Shown: piece by piece, positions 8,129-16,194 of the stretch
Layout: every line of letters begins with the position of its first letter
Position numbering within the stretch: position 1 is the stretch's first letter
Source of the DNA: Rhizobium sp. GN54
GTDB lineage: Bacteria; Pseudomonadota; Alphaproteobacteria; Rhizobiales; Rhizobiaceae
Direction: 5' to 3'
NCBI RefSeq assembly: GCF_021026345.1
Contig: NZ_JAJNCZ010000003.1
Span: 496,001 to 560,000 of the forward strand
DNA length: 64,000 nt
Translations under genes and position numbers: made by a program
Notes under the pieces: model-generated
The model's database searches: none
Told to the model about the DNA's origin: nothing
What the model saw: the letters and a program-made list of their open reading frames with translations, nothing else

Positions 8129-9112
8129 CTAGAAGCCGAGCTTCTTGCCCAGCTTCGAGGCGTAGAATTCGCCGACGATACCGCGGCGGAAGAGCAGCAC
8201 GCAGGCCATGAAGACGATGCCGGTGATGATCGTGACCGGGAAGTCGGACGTCGCCAGGTAGTTCTGCAGCGTCACCACCAGCCCGGCGCCGACGATCGGA
8301 CCGATCAGCGTGCCGATGCCGCCGAGCAGCGTCATCAGGATCACCTCGCCCGACATCTGCCAGCCGACATCGGTGAGCGTGGCGAACTGGAACACCAGCG
8401 CCTTGACGCCGCCGGCCAGGCCCGTCAGCGCCGCCGACATGACGAAGGCGCCGAGCTTGTAGTTGCGAACCGAGTAGCCGAGCGAGATCGCGCGCTGCTC
8501 GTTCTCGCGGATCGATTTCAGGATCATGCCGAAGGGCGAGTTGATGAAGCGCCAGATGATCGCGATCCCGATCAGGAAGACGGCCAGCACGAAGTAGTAC
8601 ATGTTGGTCGGCTGGTTCAGGTCGATCACGCCGAACAGATGCCCGCGCGGCACCGACTGGATGCCGTCCTCGCCGTGGGTGAACCCGGCCTGCAGGCAGA
8701 AGAAATAGAACATCTGCCCGAGCGCCAGCGTGATCATGGCAAAGTAGATGCCCTGCCGGCGGATGGCGAAGAACCCGACCACGAGGCCGAGCAATGATGC
8801 GCCCGCGACGCCGATCAGGATGCCGATCTCGGGGGTGACGCCCCACTCCTTCACCGCATGGGCGGTGAAGTAGGCCGCCCCGCCGAAGAAGGTGGCGTGG
8901 CCGAAGGAGAGCAACCCCGTATAGCCGAGCAGCAGGTTGAAGGCACAGGCGAACAGCGCGAAGCACAGGAGCTTCATCAGGAAGATCGGGTAGAGGAACA
9001 GCGGCGCTGCGGCGAGGCAGCCGACCGCCACGACCAGCAAGCCGATCTGGACCGCGGAGGCATTCCGTTCCGTCTGAACGTTGGTCGCCATTTTCTCCGA
9101 AAGCTCCGCCAT
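8129..9112 (-). CDS. Branched-chain-amino-acid-type ABC transporter permease, LivM family
   Basis: A 327-residue inner-membrane permease with about nine to ten hydrophobic helices and the LivM family signature around LLGYTGLLSFGHATFFGGAAYF. A short cytoplasmic segment near SIRENEQRAISLGYSVRNYKL is the expected coupling site for the ATPases. The start at 9112 is preferred over an ATG at 9121: the GGAAGGG Shine-Dalgarno lies about 10 bases before 9112 but abuts 9121. The stop of the LivH-type gene lies one base upstream, so the two permeases are translationally coupled. They would form the heteromeric membrane channel of the transporter fed by the binding protein at 11509-12717. Confidence 0.9.
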   Translation of the reverse strand: MAELSEKMATNVQTERNASAVQIGLLVVAVGCLAAAPLFLYPIFLMKLLCFALFACAFNLLLGYTGLLSFGHATFFGGAAYFTAHAVKEWGVTPEIGILIGVAGASLLGLVVGFFAIRRQGIYFAMITLALGQMFYFFCLQAGFTHGEDGIQSVPRGHLFGVIDLNQPTNMYYFVLAVFLIGIAIIWRFINSPFGMILKSIRENEQRAISLGYSVRNYKLGAFVMSAALTGLAGGVKALVFQFATLTDVGWQMSGEVILMTLLGGIGTLIGPIVGAGLVVTLQNYLATSDFPVTIITGIVFMACVLLFRRGIVGEFYASKLGKKLGF

Positions 9113-9113
9113 G

Positions 9114-10001
9114 TCACGCATCCCTTCCGAAGAGGCCGGCGGGCCGCAGCAGAAGTACGATCGCCATGATTACAAAGATAACGATGTTCGAGGCTTCCGG
9201 ATAGAAGACCTTGGTCAGCCCCTCGGCGATGCCGAGCATGTAGCCGGTCAGGATCGCGCCCATGATCGAGCCCATGCCGCCGACGACGACCACGGCGAAA
9301 ACGACGATGATGAGGTTGGTGCCCATCAGCGGCGACACCTGGTAGACCGGTGCAGCCAGCACGCCGGCGAAGGCGGCAAGGCCGGCGCCGAGCGCATAGG
9401 TGAAGGTCAAAAGCAGCGGCACGTTGACGCCGAAGGCCTGGACCAGCACCGGGTTCTCGGTCGCCGCCCGCAGGTAGGAGCCGAGCTTGGTCTTCTCGAT
9501 CAGGAGCCAGGTGCCGAGGCAGGCGAGCAGCGAGACGACGACCACCCAGCCGCGATAGTTCGGCAGGAACATGAAGCCGAGATTGGTACCGCCCGAAAGC
9601 AGCGGCGGCGGCGCATAGGGCTGGCCGGAGGCGCCGTAGAGATAGCGGAACGTTCCCTCGATCGTCAGCGCCAGGCCGAAGGTGAAGAGCAGGCCGTAGA
9701 GCGGATCGAGATTGTAGAGCCGGCTCAGCATGGTGCGCTCGATGACCGCACCGAGCAGCCCGACGATGACGGGCGCGACGATGAGCGCCGCCCAGTAGCC
9801 GATACCCGCATACTGCAGGAGCAGGAAGGCGACGAAGGCGCCGAGCATGTACTGCGCGCCGTGGGCGAAGTTGATCACCCGAAGCAGGCCGAAGATGACG
9901 GCGAGCCCGAGGCTCAGGAGCGCATAGAACGAGCCGTTGATCAGGCCGATCAGCAACTGCCCGAACAGCGCCTGCATCGGTATTCCGAAAATCATGGTCA
10001 T
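9114..10001 (-). CDS. Branched-chain-amino-acid-type ABC transporter permease, LivH family
   Basis: A 295-residue inner-membrane protein with about eight hydrophobic helices. It begins with the LivH-type segment QLLIGLINGSFYALLSLGLAVIFG and the conserved VINFAHGAQYMLGAF, and carries the coupling-loop signature around SYLRAATENPVLVQAFGVN. It pairs with the LivM-type protein encoded next. Spacing to the upstream LivF-type ATPase gene is 7 bases, consistent with one polycistronic message. Family membership is firm; the substrate is unknown and need not be an amino acid, since Liv-type systems also carry amides, urea and short organic acids. Confidence 0.92.
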   Translation of the reverse strand: MTMIFGIPMQALFGQLLIGLINGSFYALLSLGLAVIFGLLRVINFAHGAQYMLGAFVAFLLLQYAGIGYWAALIVAPVIVGLLGAVIERTMLSRLYNLDPLYGLLFTFGLALTIEGTFRYLYGASGQPYAPPPLLSGGTNLGFMFLPNYRGWVVVVSLLACLGTWLLIEKTKLGSYLRAATENPVLVQAFGVNVPLLLTFTYALGAGLAAFAGVLAAPVYQVSPLMGTNLIIVVFAVVVVGGMGSIMGAILTGYMLGIAEGLTKVFYPEASNIVIFVIMAIVLLLRPAGLFGRDA

Positions 10002-10008
10002 GACGCGG

Positions 10009-10710
10009 TCAGACCCCCAGGACTTTGTGGAGCATCGGCATCTGGTCGGGCAGTTCCGCTACCGGGAAATCCGCCACCATCTGGCCGTGGTCCATCAGGT
10101 AGAAGCGATCGGCGATCTTGCTGGCGAAGCGGAAATTCTGCTCGACCAGCAACACGGTCATGCCGCGCTCCTTCAGTTTCTTCAGCACTTCGCCGATGCG
10201 CTGCACGATGACCGGCGCCAGACCCTCGGTCGGCTCATCCAGAAGCAGCATCTTCACGCCGGTGCGCAGGATGCGGGCCATCGCCAGCATCTGCTGCTCG
10301 CCGCCGGAGAGCTTTGTGCCGGGACTGGTGCGGCGCTCGGCGAGGTTCGGAAAGAGCTCGTAGATCTCGTCGAGCGACATGCCGCCCCTGGCGACGACCG
10401 GCGGCAGCATGAGGTTCTCCTCCACCGTCAGCGTCGCGAAGATGCCGCGCTCCTCCGGCACGAAGCCGATGCCGGCATGCGCCGTCTTGTGCAACGGCAC
10501 GCCCATCATGTCGCGGCCATCGAACAGGATCTGGCCCTTTCGCTCGCGCAGGATGCCGACAATCGTGCGCAGCGTCGTCGACTTGCCGACGCCGTTGCGG
10601 CCGAGAATGGTGATCATCTCGCCTTCGCCGACCGTCATGTCGACGCCGTGCAGCACATGGCTCTCGCCGTACCAGCTGTTGAGACCCTTGACCTGGAGCA
10701 ATGGTTTCAT
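10009..10710 (-). CDS. Branched-chain-amino-acid-type ABC transporter ATP-binding protein, LivF family
   Basis: A 233-residue ATPase. Walker A is GRNGVGKST (residues 37-45), the ABC signature is LSGGEQQML, and Walker B is MLLLDEPTEGLAP, the motif typical of LivF. The start at 10710 (MKPLLQVKGL) gives the canonical N-terminus; an in-frame ATG 147 bases upstream lies inside the LivG-type gene and would add an unrelated leader. The LivG stop precedes this start with one base between them. It would form the cytoplasmic ATPase heterodimer with the LivG-type protein. Confidence 0.92.
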   Translation of the reverse strand: MKPLLQVKGLNSWYGESHVLHGVDMTVGEGEMITILGRNGVGKSTTLRTIVGILRERKGQILFDGRDMMGVPLHKTAHAGIGFVPEERGIFATLTVEENLMLPPVVARGGMSLDEIYELFPNLAERRTSPGTKLSGGEQQMLAMARILRTGVKMLLLDEPTEGLAPVIVQRIGEVLKKLKERGMTVLLVEQNFRFASKIADRFYLMDHGQMVADFPVAELPDQMPMLHKVLGV

Positions 10711-10711
10711 C

Positions 10712-11494
10712 TCAGGCCTCCTCCGTGCCCATATAGGCGACGCGGACCTGTTCGTTCTGGCTGACGGCGGCGTAGTCGCCCTCGGCCAGGATTTCGCCGC
10801 GCTGGAGCACGGTGACGTGGTGGCAGATGTTGGCCACGACCTTGAGGTTATGCTCAACCATCAGGATGGCGCGGTCCTTGGCAAGGTCGGTGATGAGGTT
10901 GGCAATGACGCCGACATCCTCCTGGCCCATGCCGGCCATCGGCTCGTCGAGCAGCAGCACCTTCGGGTCGAGCGCCAGCGTCGTGGCGATCTCCAGCGCG
11001 CGCTTGCGGCCATAGGACAGGTCGGCGGCGATGCCGTTGCGCCACCTGTCGAGCCCGACCATGGAAATCAGTTCGTCGGCGCGTGCGTTCAGGCTGTTCA
11101 GCGACGACATCGGCTTCCAGAACTGGGTGGCGAGATTGTTCGGCCGCTGCAGCGCCACGCGCACGTTGTCGAGCACCGTCAGATGTGGGAAGACCGCGGA
11201 AATCTGGAAGGAGCGGACCAGGCCCATCCGGGCCACCTTGTCCGGTGGGGTCCTGGTGATGTCCGTGCCCAGCAGCGTGATCGTGCCGTGCGTCGGCTGC
11301 AGGAACTTGGTCAGAAGGTTGAAGACGGTCGTCTTGCCGGCGCCGTTCGGCCCGATCAGGGCGTGGACGCGGGCATGATGCACGTCGAGGTCGACGTTCT
11401 TCACCGCAGTGAAGCCGCCGAAATCGCGCCGAAGACCGCGGGCGGAAAGCACCACCCGCGGATCCGGCTGCGTCTGTCTTTCAGACATGGCCAT
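10712..11494 (-). CDS. Branched-chain-amino-acid-type ABC transporter ATP-binding protein, LivG family
   Basis: A 260-residue ATPase with Walker A GPNGAGKTT (residues 48-56), the LivG-specific signature LSYGRKRALEIA in place of LSGGQ, and Walker B LLLDEPMAGMGQED. The N-terminal QTQPDPRVVLSARGLRRDFGG matches LivG-type proteins acting on varied substrates. ATGs at 11494 and 11488 are both possible starts and neither has a strong Shine-Dalgarno. It lies 14 bases after the binding-protein gene and immediately before the LivF-type gene, so the whole transporter is one operon. Confidence 0.92.
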   Translation of the reverse strand: MAMSERQTQPDPRVVLSARGLRRDFGGFTAVKNVDLDVHHARVHALIGPNGAGKTTVFNLLTKFLQPTHGTITLLGTDITRTPPDKVARMGLVRSFQISAVFPHLTVLDNVRVALQRPNNLATQFWKPMSSLNSLNARADELISMVGLDRWRNGIAADLSYGRKRALEIATTLALDPKVLLLDEPMAGMGQEDVGVIANLITDLAKDRAILMVEHNLKVVANICHHVTVLQRGEILAEGDYAAVSQNEQVRVAYMGTEEA

Positions 11495-11508
11495 ATGTGC
11501 GACCAGAC

Positions 11509-12717
11509 TTACTGGCTCACCAGATCGCAGCCGCTCTTGGCCGGATCGATGAAGGCATCCTTGCCCGGAATGGTCGCCAGCACCTTGAAGTAATCCCAGT
11601 CGACGTCGCTTTCGCCGGGCTTCTTCACCTCGAGCAGGTACATGTCGTGGATCATGCGGCCGTTCGGGGCGACCGTGCCGTTCTGGGCGAAGACGTCGCT
11701 GACCGGCATTTCATGCAATGCCTTGGACACGGCATCGGCATCGTCCGTGCCGGCCTTGTCGATGGCCTTCAGGTACTGGGTCACGGCCGAATAGGTGCCG
11801 GCCTGGACCATGTTGGGCATGCGGCCGGTGCGCTCGAAGAAGCGCTTGCCGAACTTCGCCGACTCCTCGTCGCGGTTCCAGTAGAAGCCCTCGGTCAGCG
11901 TCAGGCCCTGGGCGGCCTCGAGGCCGAGACCATGGACTTCGGCGAGCGTGAAGAGCAGGGCTGCCAGACGCTGGCCGCCGGCGACGATGCCGAACTCAGC
12001 CGCCTGCTTGATGGCGTTGGACGTGTCGAGGCCGGCATTGGCAAGGCCGATCACCTTGGCGCCGGAGGACTGGGCCTGCAGGAGGAACGAGGAGTAGTCG
12101 GTCGTGCCGAGCGGATGGCGAACCGAGCCTGCGACCGTACCACCGTTCTCCTTGACGAAGGCGGCCGTGTTTTCTTCCAGCGAATAGCCGAAGGCGTAGT
12201 CGGCGGTCAGGAAGAACCAGCTGTCGCCGCCCTGCTTTACCAGCGCGCCGCCGGTGCCGACCGCGAGCGAATGGGTGTCGTAGGCCCAGTGGAAGCCGTA
12301 GGGGCTGCACTGCTTGCCGGTCAGTTCCGTCGTCGCCGCACCGGTGTTGATGGTGATTTTCTTCTTTTCCTTGGAAAGCGCCTGGACCGCGAGACCGACC
12401 GACGACGACGTCAGTTCCATGATGCTGTCGACCTGCTCGGTGTCGTACCACTGGCGAGCGATGTTGGAGGCGATGTCGGCCTTGTTCTGGTGGTCGGCGG
12501 TGACGACCTCGACCGGTGCGCCGGCAGCCTTGCCGCCGTAGTCCTCGACGGCCATCTTCGCGGCCTCGTAAGACCACTTGCCACCGAAATCGGCATAGAC
12601 GCCGGACTGGTCGTTGAGGATACCGATCTTGACCATGCCGTCGGAAACGTCGGCGGCGAAGGCGGACGTGCCCATGGCCAAGAGAATCGCCGTGGACGCA
12701 ATGAGGCTCTTACGCAT
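11509..12717 (-). CDS. Branched-chain-amino-acid-type ABC transporter periplasmic binding protein (first gene of transporter operon)
   Basis: A 402-residue Peripla_BP_6 protein with a Sec signal peptide (RKSLIASTAILLAMGTSAFA, cleavage near residue 21) and the mature start DVSDGMVKIGILNDQSGVYADFGG. The C-terminal segment GRMIHDMYLLEVKKPGES and the final acidic/basic tail are typical of binding proteins in Liv-type systems with non-amino-acid substrates. It heads the operon binding protein-LivG-LivF-LivH-LivM-GMC oxidoreductase-dehydrogenase and is divergent from a LysR regulator 172 bases away. The combination points to uptake and oxidation of a hydroxylated compound, but the ligand is not identifiable here. 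Confidence 0.92.
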   Translation of the reverse strand: MRKSLIASTAILLAMGTSAFAADVSDGMVKIGILNDQSGVYADFGGKWSYEAAKMAVEDYGGKAAGAPVEVVTADHQNKADIASNIARQWYDTEQVDSIMELTSSSVGLAVQALSKEKKKITINTGAATTELTGKQCSPYGFHWAYDTHSLAVGTGGALVKQGGDSWFFLTADYAFGYSLEENTAAFVKENGGTVAGSVRHPLGTTDYSSFLLQAQSSGAKVIGLANAGLDTSNAIKQAAEFGIVAGGQRLAALLFTLAEVHGLGLEAAQGLTLTEGFYWNRDEESAKFGKRFFERTGRMPNMVQAGTYSAVTQYLKAIDKAGTDDADAVSKALHEMPVSDVFAQNGTVAPNGRMIHDMYLLEVKKPGESDVDWDYFKVLATIPGKDAFIDPAKSGCDLVSQ

Positions 12718-12858
12718 AGTTCTCCTCCCAGAGACTAACAGGATGCGGATCTGTTCAAAAATTGGCCGATCGTCCTCCCGACGACGGCCCTCCCACGGTT
12801 AGTTTCCCAAAAAGCCGGATTGACGCAAGGCCCGGCCGAAACTAATTCCAAACAGGGT

Positions 12859-12876
12859 CTGTTCATATTTGAACAG
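12859..12876. promoter_or_regulatory. Candidate LysR-family operator
   Basis: An inverted repeat CTGTTCA (12859-12865), four bases, TGAACAG (12870-12876) lies 13 bases before the LysR start. A further direct copy CTGTTCA occurs at 12751-12757, close to the divergent ABC operon. The placement suits autoregulation and control of the transporter operon. The repeat is directly visible; regulator binding is inferred. Confidence 0.5.
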
Positions 12877-12889
12877 AGGGGAGTGTGAC

Positions 12890-13825
12890 ATGAGTGCGAA
12901 TCCACATTTCACCTGGGACGACCTCATGTACTTTCTGGCGGTCGCCAGAACGGGGCAGCTGTCGACCGCGGCGCGCCAGCTCAGGACCAGCCACGCGACC
13001 GTGTCGCGCCGCATCGACCGGCTCGAATTCGCCCTGAAGGTGAAACTGTTCGAGCGCAATCCGCGCGGCTATGTGCTGACCGCCGTCGGCCAGCGCTTCA
13101 TCGAAACGGCGGAGAAGATCGAGGCCGAGGCGGACCGGTTGCAGGCGGAGATCTCCGGCGGCGTCACGGCGCAGCGCGGCGTCATCCGCATGAGCGCGCC
13201 GGAGGGCTTTGCCAACTTCTTCTTCGCCCACCGGCTGCGCGATTTCGCATCAAGCCATCCGAACCTGGCGCTCGAACTGGTGACGATCCAGCAGATCATG
13301 TCGCTCTCGCGAAAGGAGGCGGATCTGGCGGTCTCCCTCGACCCCCCGAAGGCCGGCCCCTATTACTGCGAGAAGATCGCCGACTACAGCCTGCATGTCT
13401 ACGGCGCGCGCCGCTACCTCGAACGGCACGGCCCGATCCTGAGCCGCGACGAACTGCTGCAGCATCCCTTCATCGGCTACATCGAGGACATGATCTTCGC
13501 GCCGGGCCTCGATTATCTCGGCGACGTGCATCCCGGGATCAAGGCGCGCTTCCAGAGTTCGAGCATCTTTGCCCAGCTGACCGCCACCCGCAACGAGCTC
13601 GGCCTGTGCATCCTGCCGCACTTCATCGCCAAGCAATATCCGGAACTGGAGATCGTGCTTGCCGATGAGATCGAGCTTCGACGCAGCTACTGGCTGATCT
13701 GCCATCATGACCTGCGCACGGTTCCCCGGGTGCGCATGGTGATCGACTTCCTCTTCGACATCGTTCGCTCCAACATGCCGTCCTTCCTGCGGGAACTCGA
13801 TGATCAAGCCCTGTTGTCCGCCTGA
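12890..13825 (+). CDS. LysR-family transcriptional regulator
   Basis: A 311-residue LysR regulator. The N-terminal winged helix-turn-helix (GQLSTAARQLRTSHATVSRRIDRLE, described in two halves: GQLSTAARQL and SHATVSRRIDRLE) is followed by the linker helix and a LysR_substrate effector domain. The start at 12890 is preferred to the ATG at 12869 because AGGGGAG sits 7-13 bases before it. It is transcribed divergently from the Liv-type transporter operon, the classic arrangement for a LysR protein that activates its neighbour in response to the imported compound. It is convergent with the LacI-type gene. Confidence 0.92.
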   Translation: MSANPHFTWDDLMYFLAVARTGQLSTAARQLRTSHATVSRRIDRLEFALKVKLFERNPRGYVLTAVGQRFIETAEKIEAEADRLQAEISGGVTAQRGVIRMSAPEGFANFFFAHRLRDFASSHPNLALELVTIQQIMSLSRKEADLAVSLDPPKAGPYYCEKIADYSLHVYGARRYLERHGPILSRDELLQHPFIGYIEDMIFAPGLDYLGDVHPGIKARFQSSSIFAQLTATRNELGLCILPHFIAKQYPELEIVLADEIELRRSYWLICHHDLRTVPRVRMVIDFLFDIVRSNMPSFLRELDDQALLSA

Positions 13826-13893
13826 ACGCATCGCCGCCCTCGAACATTCTCCTGTTCTCCGTACGATTGTCCGCGAACTCAAGACCGATGGCG

Positions 13894-14922
13894 TTATGCG
13901 GAGCCCCGCCTGACAATCTCGAAATCGACCTCGACCATCGAGGCGACGTCCTCGCCGGATATCTTCCTCAGAATGGACCGGGCTGCCTGGGTGCCGATCA
14001 TGCGACGGTCGATTCTGACAGTTGTCAGAGGCGGATAGGTATGAGGCGCGAAATCGAAATCGCCGAAGCCGACGATGGCGACGTCTTCCGGCACCCTGCA
14101 ACCGCGCGCTATCGCCTCCGTCAAGGCGCCGTGCGCGACGACGTCGGAACTGCCGAATACCGCAAGTGAGCCACCGCCGCGATCCAGCAGTTGGCCCAGT
14201 GCTTCCCGCCCGTCCTGGAACGTCGATGGCGAGTTCATCTCGATGGCAGGAATCTCAACAGTGGTGATGCCGGCCAGTCGGCTGACAAAGCCGTCCCGGC
14301 GCTGGCGCGCGCGCGGATCGTTGGCACCGATCTGCGCATAGCGTTCATGGCCCTTGGCGAGCAAATACTCGGCGACCAGTGCCCCGACGTCATAATGGGA
14401 AAAGCCGACTGCCGTATCGAGCGGCGAGGGCGTCGAATCCCATATCTCGACGATCGGCAGTCCCGCGCCGGTCAGCATCGCCCGCGTCTCCTTCATGTGC
14501 GTGATGCCCGTGAGAATGATACCGTCCGGTCGGCGAGCGAGGATCGCCCGGGTCAGCTCCAGCTCCCGGTTGAGATCATAGCCGGAAAGGCCGAGGAGTA
14601 GCTGGTACCCGGCGGAAACGAGTTCGGCGTTGAGACCCTCGATGGTTTCGGCAAAGATCGTGCTCGCGACGGAAGGTACGATGGCTGCGATCAGGCGCGT
14701 CCTGCGTGATGCCAGGCCACCTGCGAGGAGGTTCGGGACGTAGCCCGTCTTCGCGATGACACGCTCGATTGCTTCCAGCGTCCGAGGCTTGACGAGCTTG
14801 GGCGTATTGATCGCCCTAGACACGGTCACCGGTGATACCCCGGCCAGCCTGGCGATGTCGGCCAGGGTGGCAGGCCCCGAGAGGGGTGGCTGCTGCGTAT
14901 TCTTCTCGCGTTTTGTCATCAT
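13894..14922 (-). CDS. LacI-family transcriptional regulator (gluconate/aldonate-operon repressor type)
   Basis: A 342-residue LacI/GntR-type repressor. The helix-turn-helix TLADIARLAGVSPVTVSRAI occupies about residues 19-38, followed by the hinge-helix region NLLAGGLASRRT. The periplasmic-binding-like effector domain contains ETIEGLNAELVSAGYQLLLG, and the sequence closely follows gluconate repressors GntR/IdnR. It is divergent from the TctCBA/dehydratase operon. A perfect palindrome typical of LacI-family operators lies upstream of that operon and a diverged copy lies upstream of this gene. It probably represses the operon until a sugar acid or its product binds. Confidence 0.92.
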   Translation of the reverse strand: MMTKREKNTQQPPLSGPATLADIARLAGVSPVTVSRAINTPKLVKPRTLEAIERVIAKTGYVPNLLAGGLASRRTRLIAAIVPSVASTIFAETIEGLNAELVSAGYQLLLGLSGYDLNRELELTRAILARRPDGIILTGITHMKETRAMLTGAGLPIVEIWDSTPSPLDTAVGFSHYDVGALVAEYLLAKGHERYAQIGANDPRARQRRDGFVSRLAGITTVEIPAIEMNSPSTFQDGREALGQLLDRGGGSLAVFGSSDVVAHGALTEAIARGCRVPEDVAIVGFGDFDFAPHTYPPLTTVRIDRRMIGTQAARSILRKISGEDVASMVEVDFEIVRRGSA

Positions 14923-14932
14923 GAATTCTCCA

Positions 14933-14952
14933 AAATGATTTACGCTTTCATT
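14933..14952. promoter_or_regulatory. Diverged LacI-type operator at the regulator's own promoter
   Basis: Eleven bases before the LacI start, the minus strand reads AATGAAAGCG then TAAATCATTT. The left half matches the perfect operator at 15067-15086 and the right half is degenerate with one extra base. This suggests weaker autoregulation by the same repressor, and possibly looping with the site about 134 bases away. Confidence 0.45.
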
Positions 14953-15066
14953 CTGAAGTAGTGCAAGTGAATTTCTGCAAGAGAACTAATATCTCCGGTA
15001 AAATGATCGAAATTCAACAAATTAACGCATTTCAATTTCCGCTTGCGGCGGAACGATTCGGCGCTA

Positions 15067-15086
15067 AAATGAAAGCGCTTTCATTT
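15067..15086. promoter_or_regulatory. Perfect 20-bp LacI-family operator palindrome
   Basis: AAATGAAAGC followed by GCTTTCATTT is a perfect palindrome with the central CG step recognised by many LacI-family repressors. It sits 64 bases before the TctC start and about 145 bases from the LacI gene, in the only gap between the regulator and the operon. Family membership of the adjacent regulator makes this a strong operator candidate. Confidence 0.75.
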
Positions 15087-15150
15087 CCGGAGGAGGAACC
15101 GGATTGGGTATTGGAGTTTGGCGCGACAGGCGCCAAGGGAGGAGGAATTC

Positions 15151-16131
15151 ATGCGCATGAAGCGATTCTTTACACTGGCGGCGTTCGCCGCTTCGATCCT
15201 GGCGGCCACGAGCCATGCGGGCCGGGCCGACGAGTATCCCTCGAAGAGTGTGACCGTCATCGTACCCTTTGCCGCCGGCGGCAATACGGACGCCCTCGGC
15301 CGGCTTGTCGCGGAGGAGCTGGACAAGCGCCTCGGCCAGCGTTTCATCGTTGAGAACAAGCCGGGCGCCGGCGGCAACATCGGGCTTGGCGATCTTGCCC
15401 GGGCCGAACCCGATGGCTACACGATCGGCATGGGCACGGTCAGCTCGAACGCGATCAACCAGACGCTCTACAAGACGCTGCCCTATGACAAGGAAAAGGG
15501 CTTCGTGCCCCTGTCGCTGATCGCGACGATGCCGAACGTACTGGTGGTCAATGCCGACAAGTTGCCGGTCAATTCCGTTCAGGAACTGATCGAGCTTCTC
15601 AAGAAGGAGCCGGGCAAGCATACCTATGCTTCCTCGGGCGTCGGCACCTCGATCCACCTTGCCGGCGAGCTTCTGGCCAACAAGGCCGGCGTGACGATGA
15701 CCCATGTGCCCTACAAGGGCAGCAGCCAGGCGATCATGGATGTCGTCGCCGGCCACGTCGATTTCATGTTCGACAACATCCCGACGGCCGCCCAGCAGGT
15801 CAAGGCCGGAAAGCTGCGCGCCCTTGCCGTCACCAGCCTCGACCAGGCCTCGCTTCTTCCGGATGTGCCGACCATGGCCAGTGTCATCCCGGAGTTCGAG
15901 GCCACCTCATGGCACGGCATTTTCGCACCGCCCGGCACACCTCCGGAAATCGTCGACAAGCTGAGCAAGGAAGTTCAGGCCATTCTTCACGATCCGGCGA
16001 TGAAGGCGAAGATCGAAGGCATGGGCGCAACGCCGGTGGGCAACACCTCCGAGGAGTTCGCTCAGTTCATCGACGGTGAAACGGCGAAGTGGGCCGAGGT
16101 CATCAAAGCCGCGAATCTTCCGCTGCAGTAA
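15151..16131 (+). CDS. Tripartite tricarboxylate transporter (TctC/Bug family) periplasmic binding protein
   Basis: A 326-residue TctC/Bug-family solute-binding protein. A Sec signal peptide (KRFFTLAAFAASILAATSHAG) ends near residue 26, followed by the family opening YPSKSVTVIVPFAAGGNTD and the NKPGAGGNIG motif at the ligand pocket. The start at 15151 follows GGGAGGAGG with ideal spacing; an in-frame upstream ATG lacks a ribosome-binding site. It is the first gene of TctC-TctB-TctA-dehydratase. TTT systems carry carboxylates by ion-coupled transport; with a sugar-acid dehydratase downstream, an aldonate such as arabinonate or a similar acid is the likely ligand. Confidence 0.93.
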   Translation: MRMKRFFTLAAFAASILAATSHAGRADEYPSKSVTVIVPFAAGGNTDALGRLVAEELDKRLGQRFIVENKPGAGGNIGLGDLARAEPDGYTIGMGTVSSNAINQTLYKTLPYDKEKGFVPLSLIATMPNVLVVNADKLPVNSVQELIELLKKEPGKHTYASSGVGTSIHLAGELLANKAGVTMTHVPYKGSSQAIMDVVAGHVDFMFDNIPTAAQQVKAGKLRALAVTSLDQASLLPDVPTMASVIPEFEATSWHGIFAPPGTPPEIVDKLSKEVQAILHDPAMKAKIEGMGATPVGNTSEEFAQFIDGETAKWAEVIKAANLPLQ

Positions 16132-16140
16132 ACTCTGCCC

Positions 16141-16166
16141 GCCGGCCAGGTGGACGCCTGGCCGGC
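16141..16166. other. Intercistronic hairpin between binding-protein and small-membrane-subunit genes
   Basis: A perfect 10-bp stem (GCCGGCCAGG/CCTGGCCGGC, 16141-16150 with 16157-16166) with a 6-base loop begins 9 bases after the TctC stop. No U tract follows. Such structures commonly stabilise the upstream message so that the binding protein is made in excess of membrane subunits. Confidence 0.6.
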
Positions 16167-16194
16167 GCATCATTTGTTCCGTGGACTTGAAGCC

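Noticed and set aside
5976-8132. A 718-codon open frame on the plus strand
   Set aside because: It is antisense to the GMC oxidoreductase and dehydrogenase genes and has shadow-type composition.
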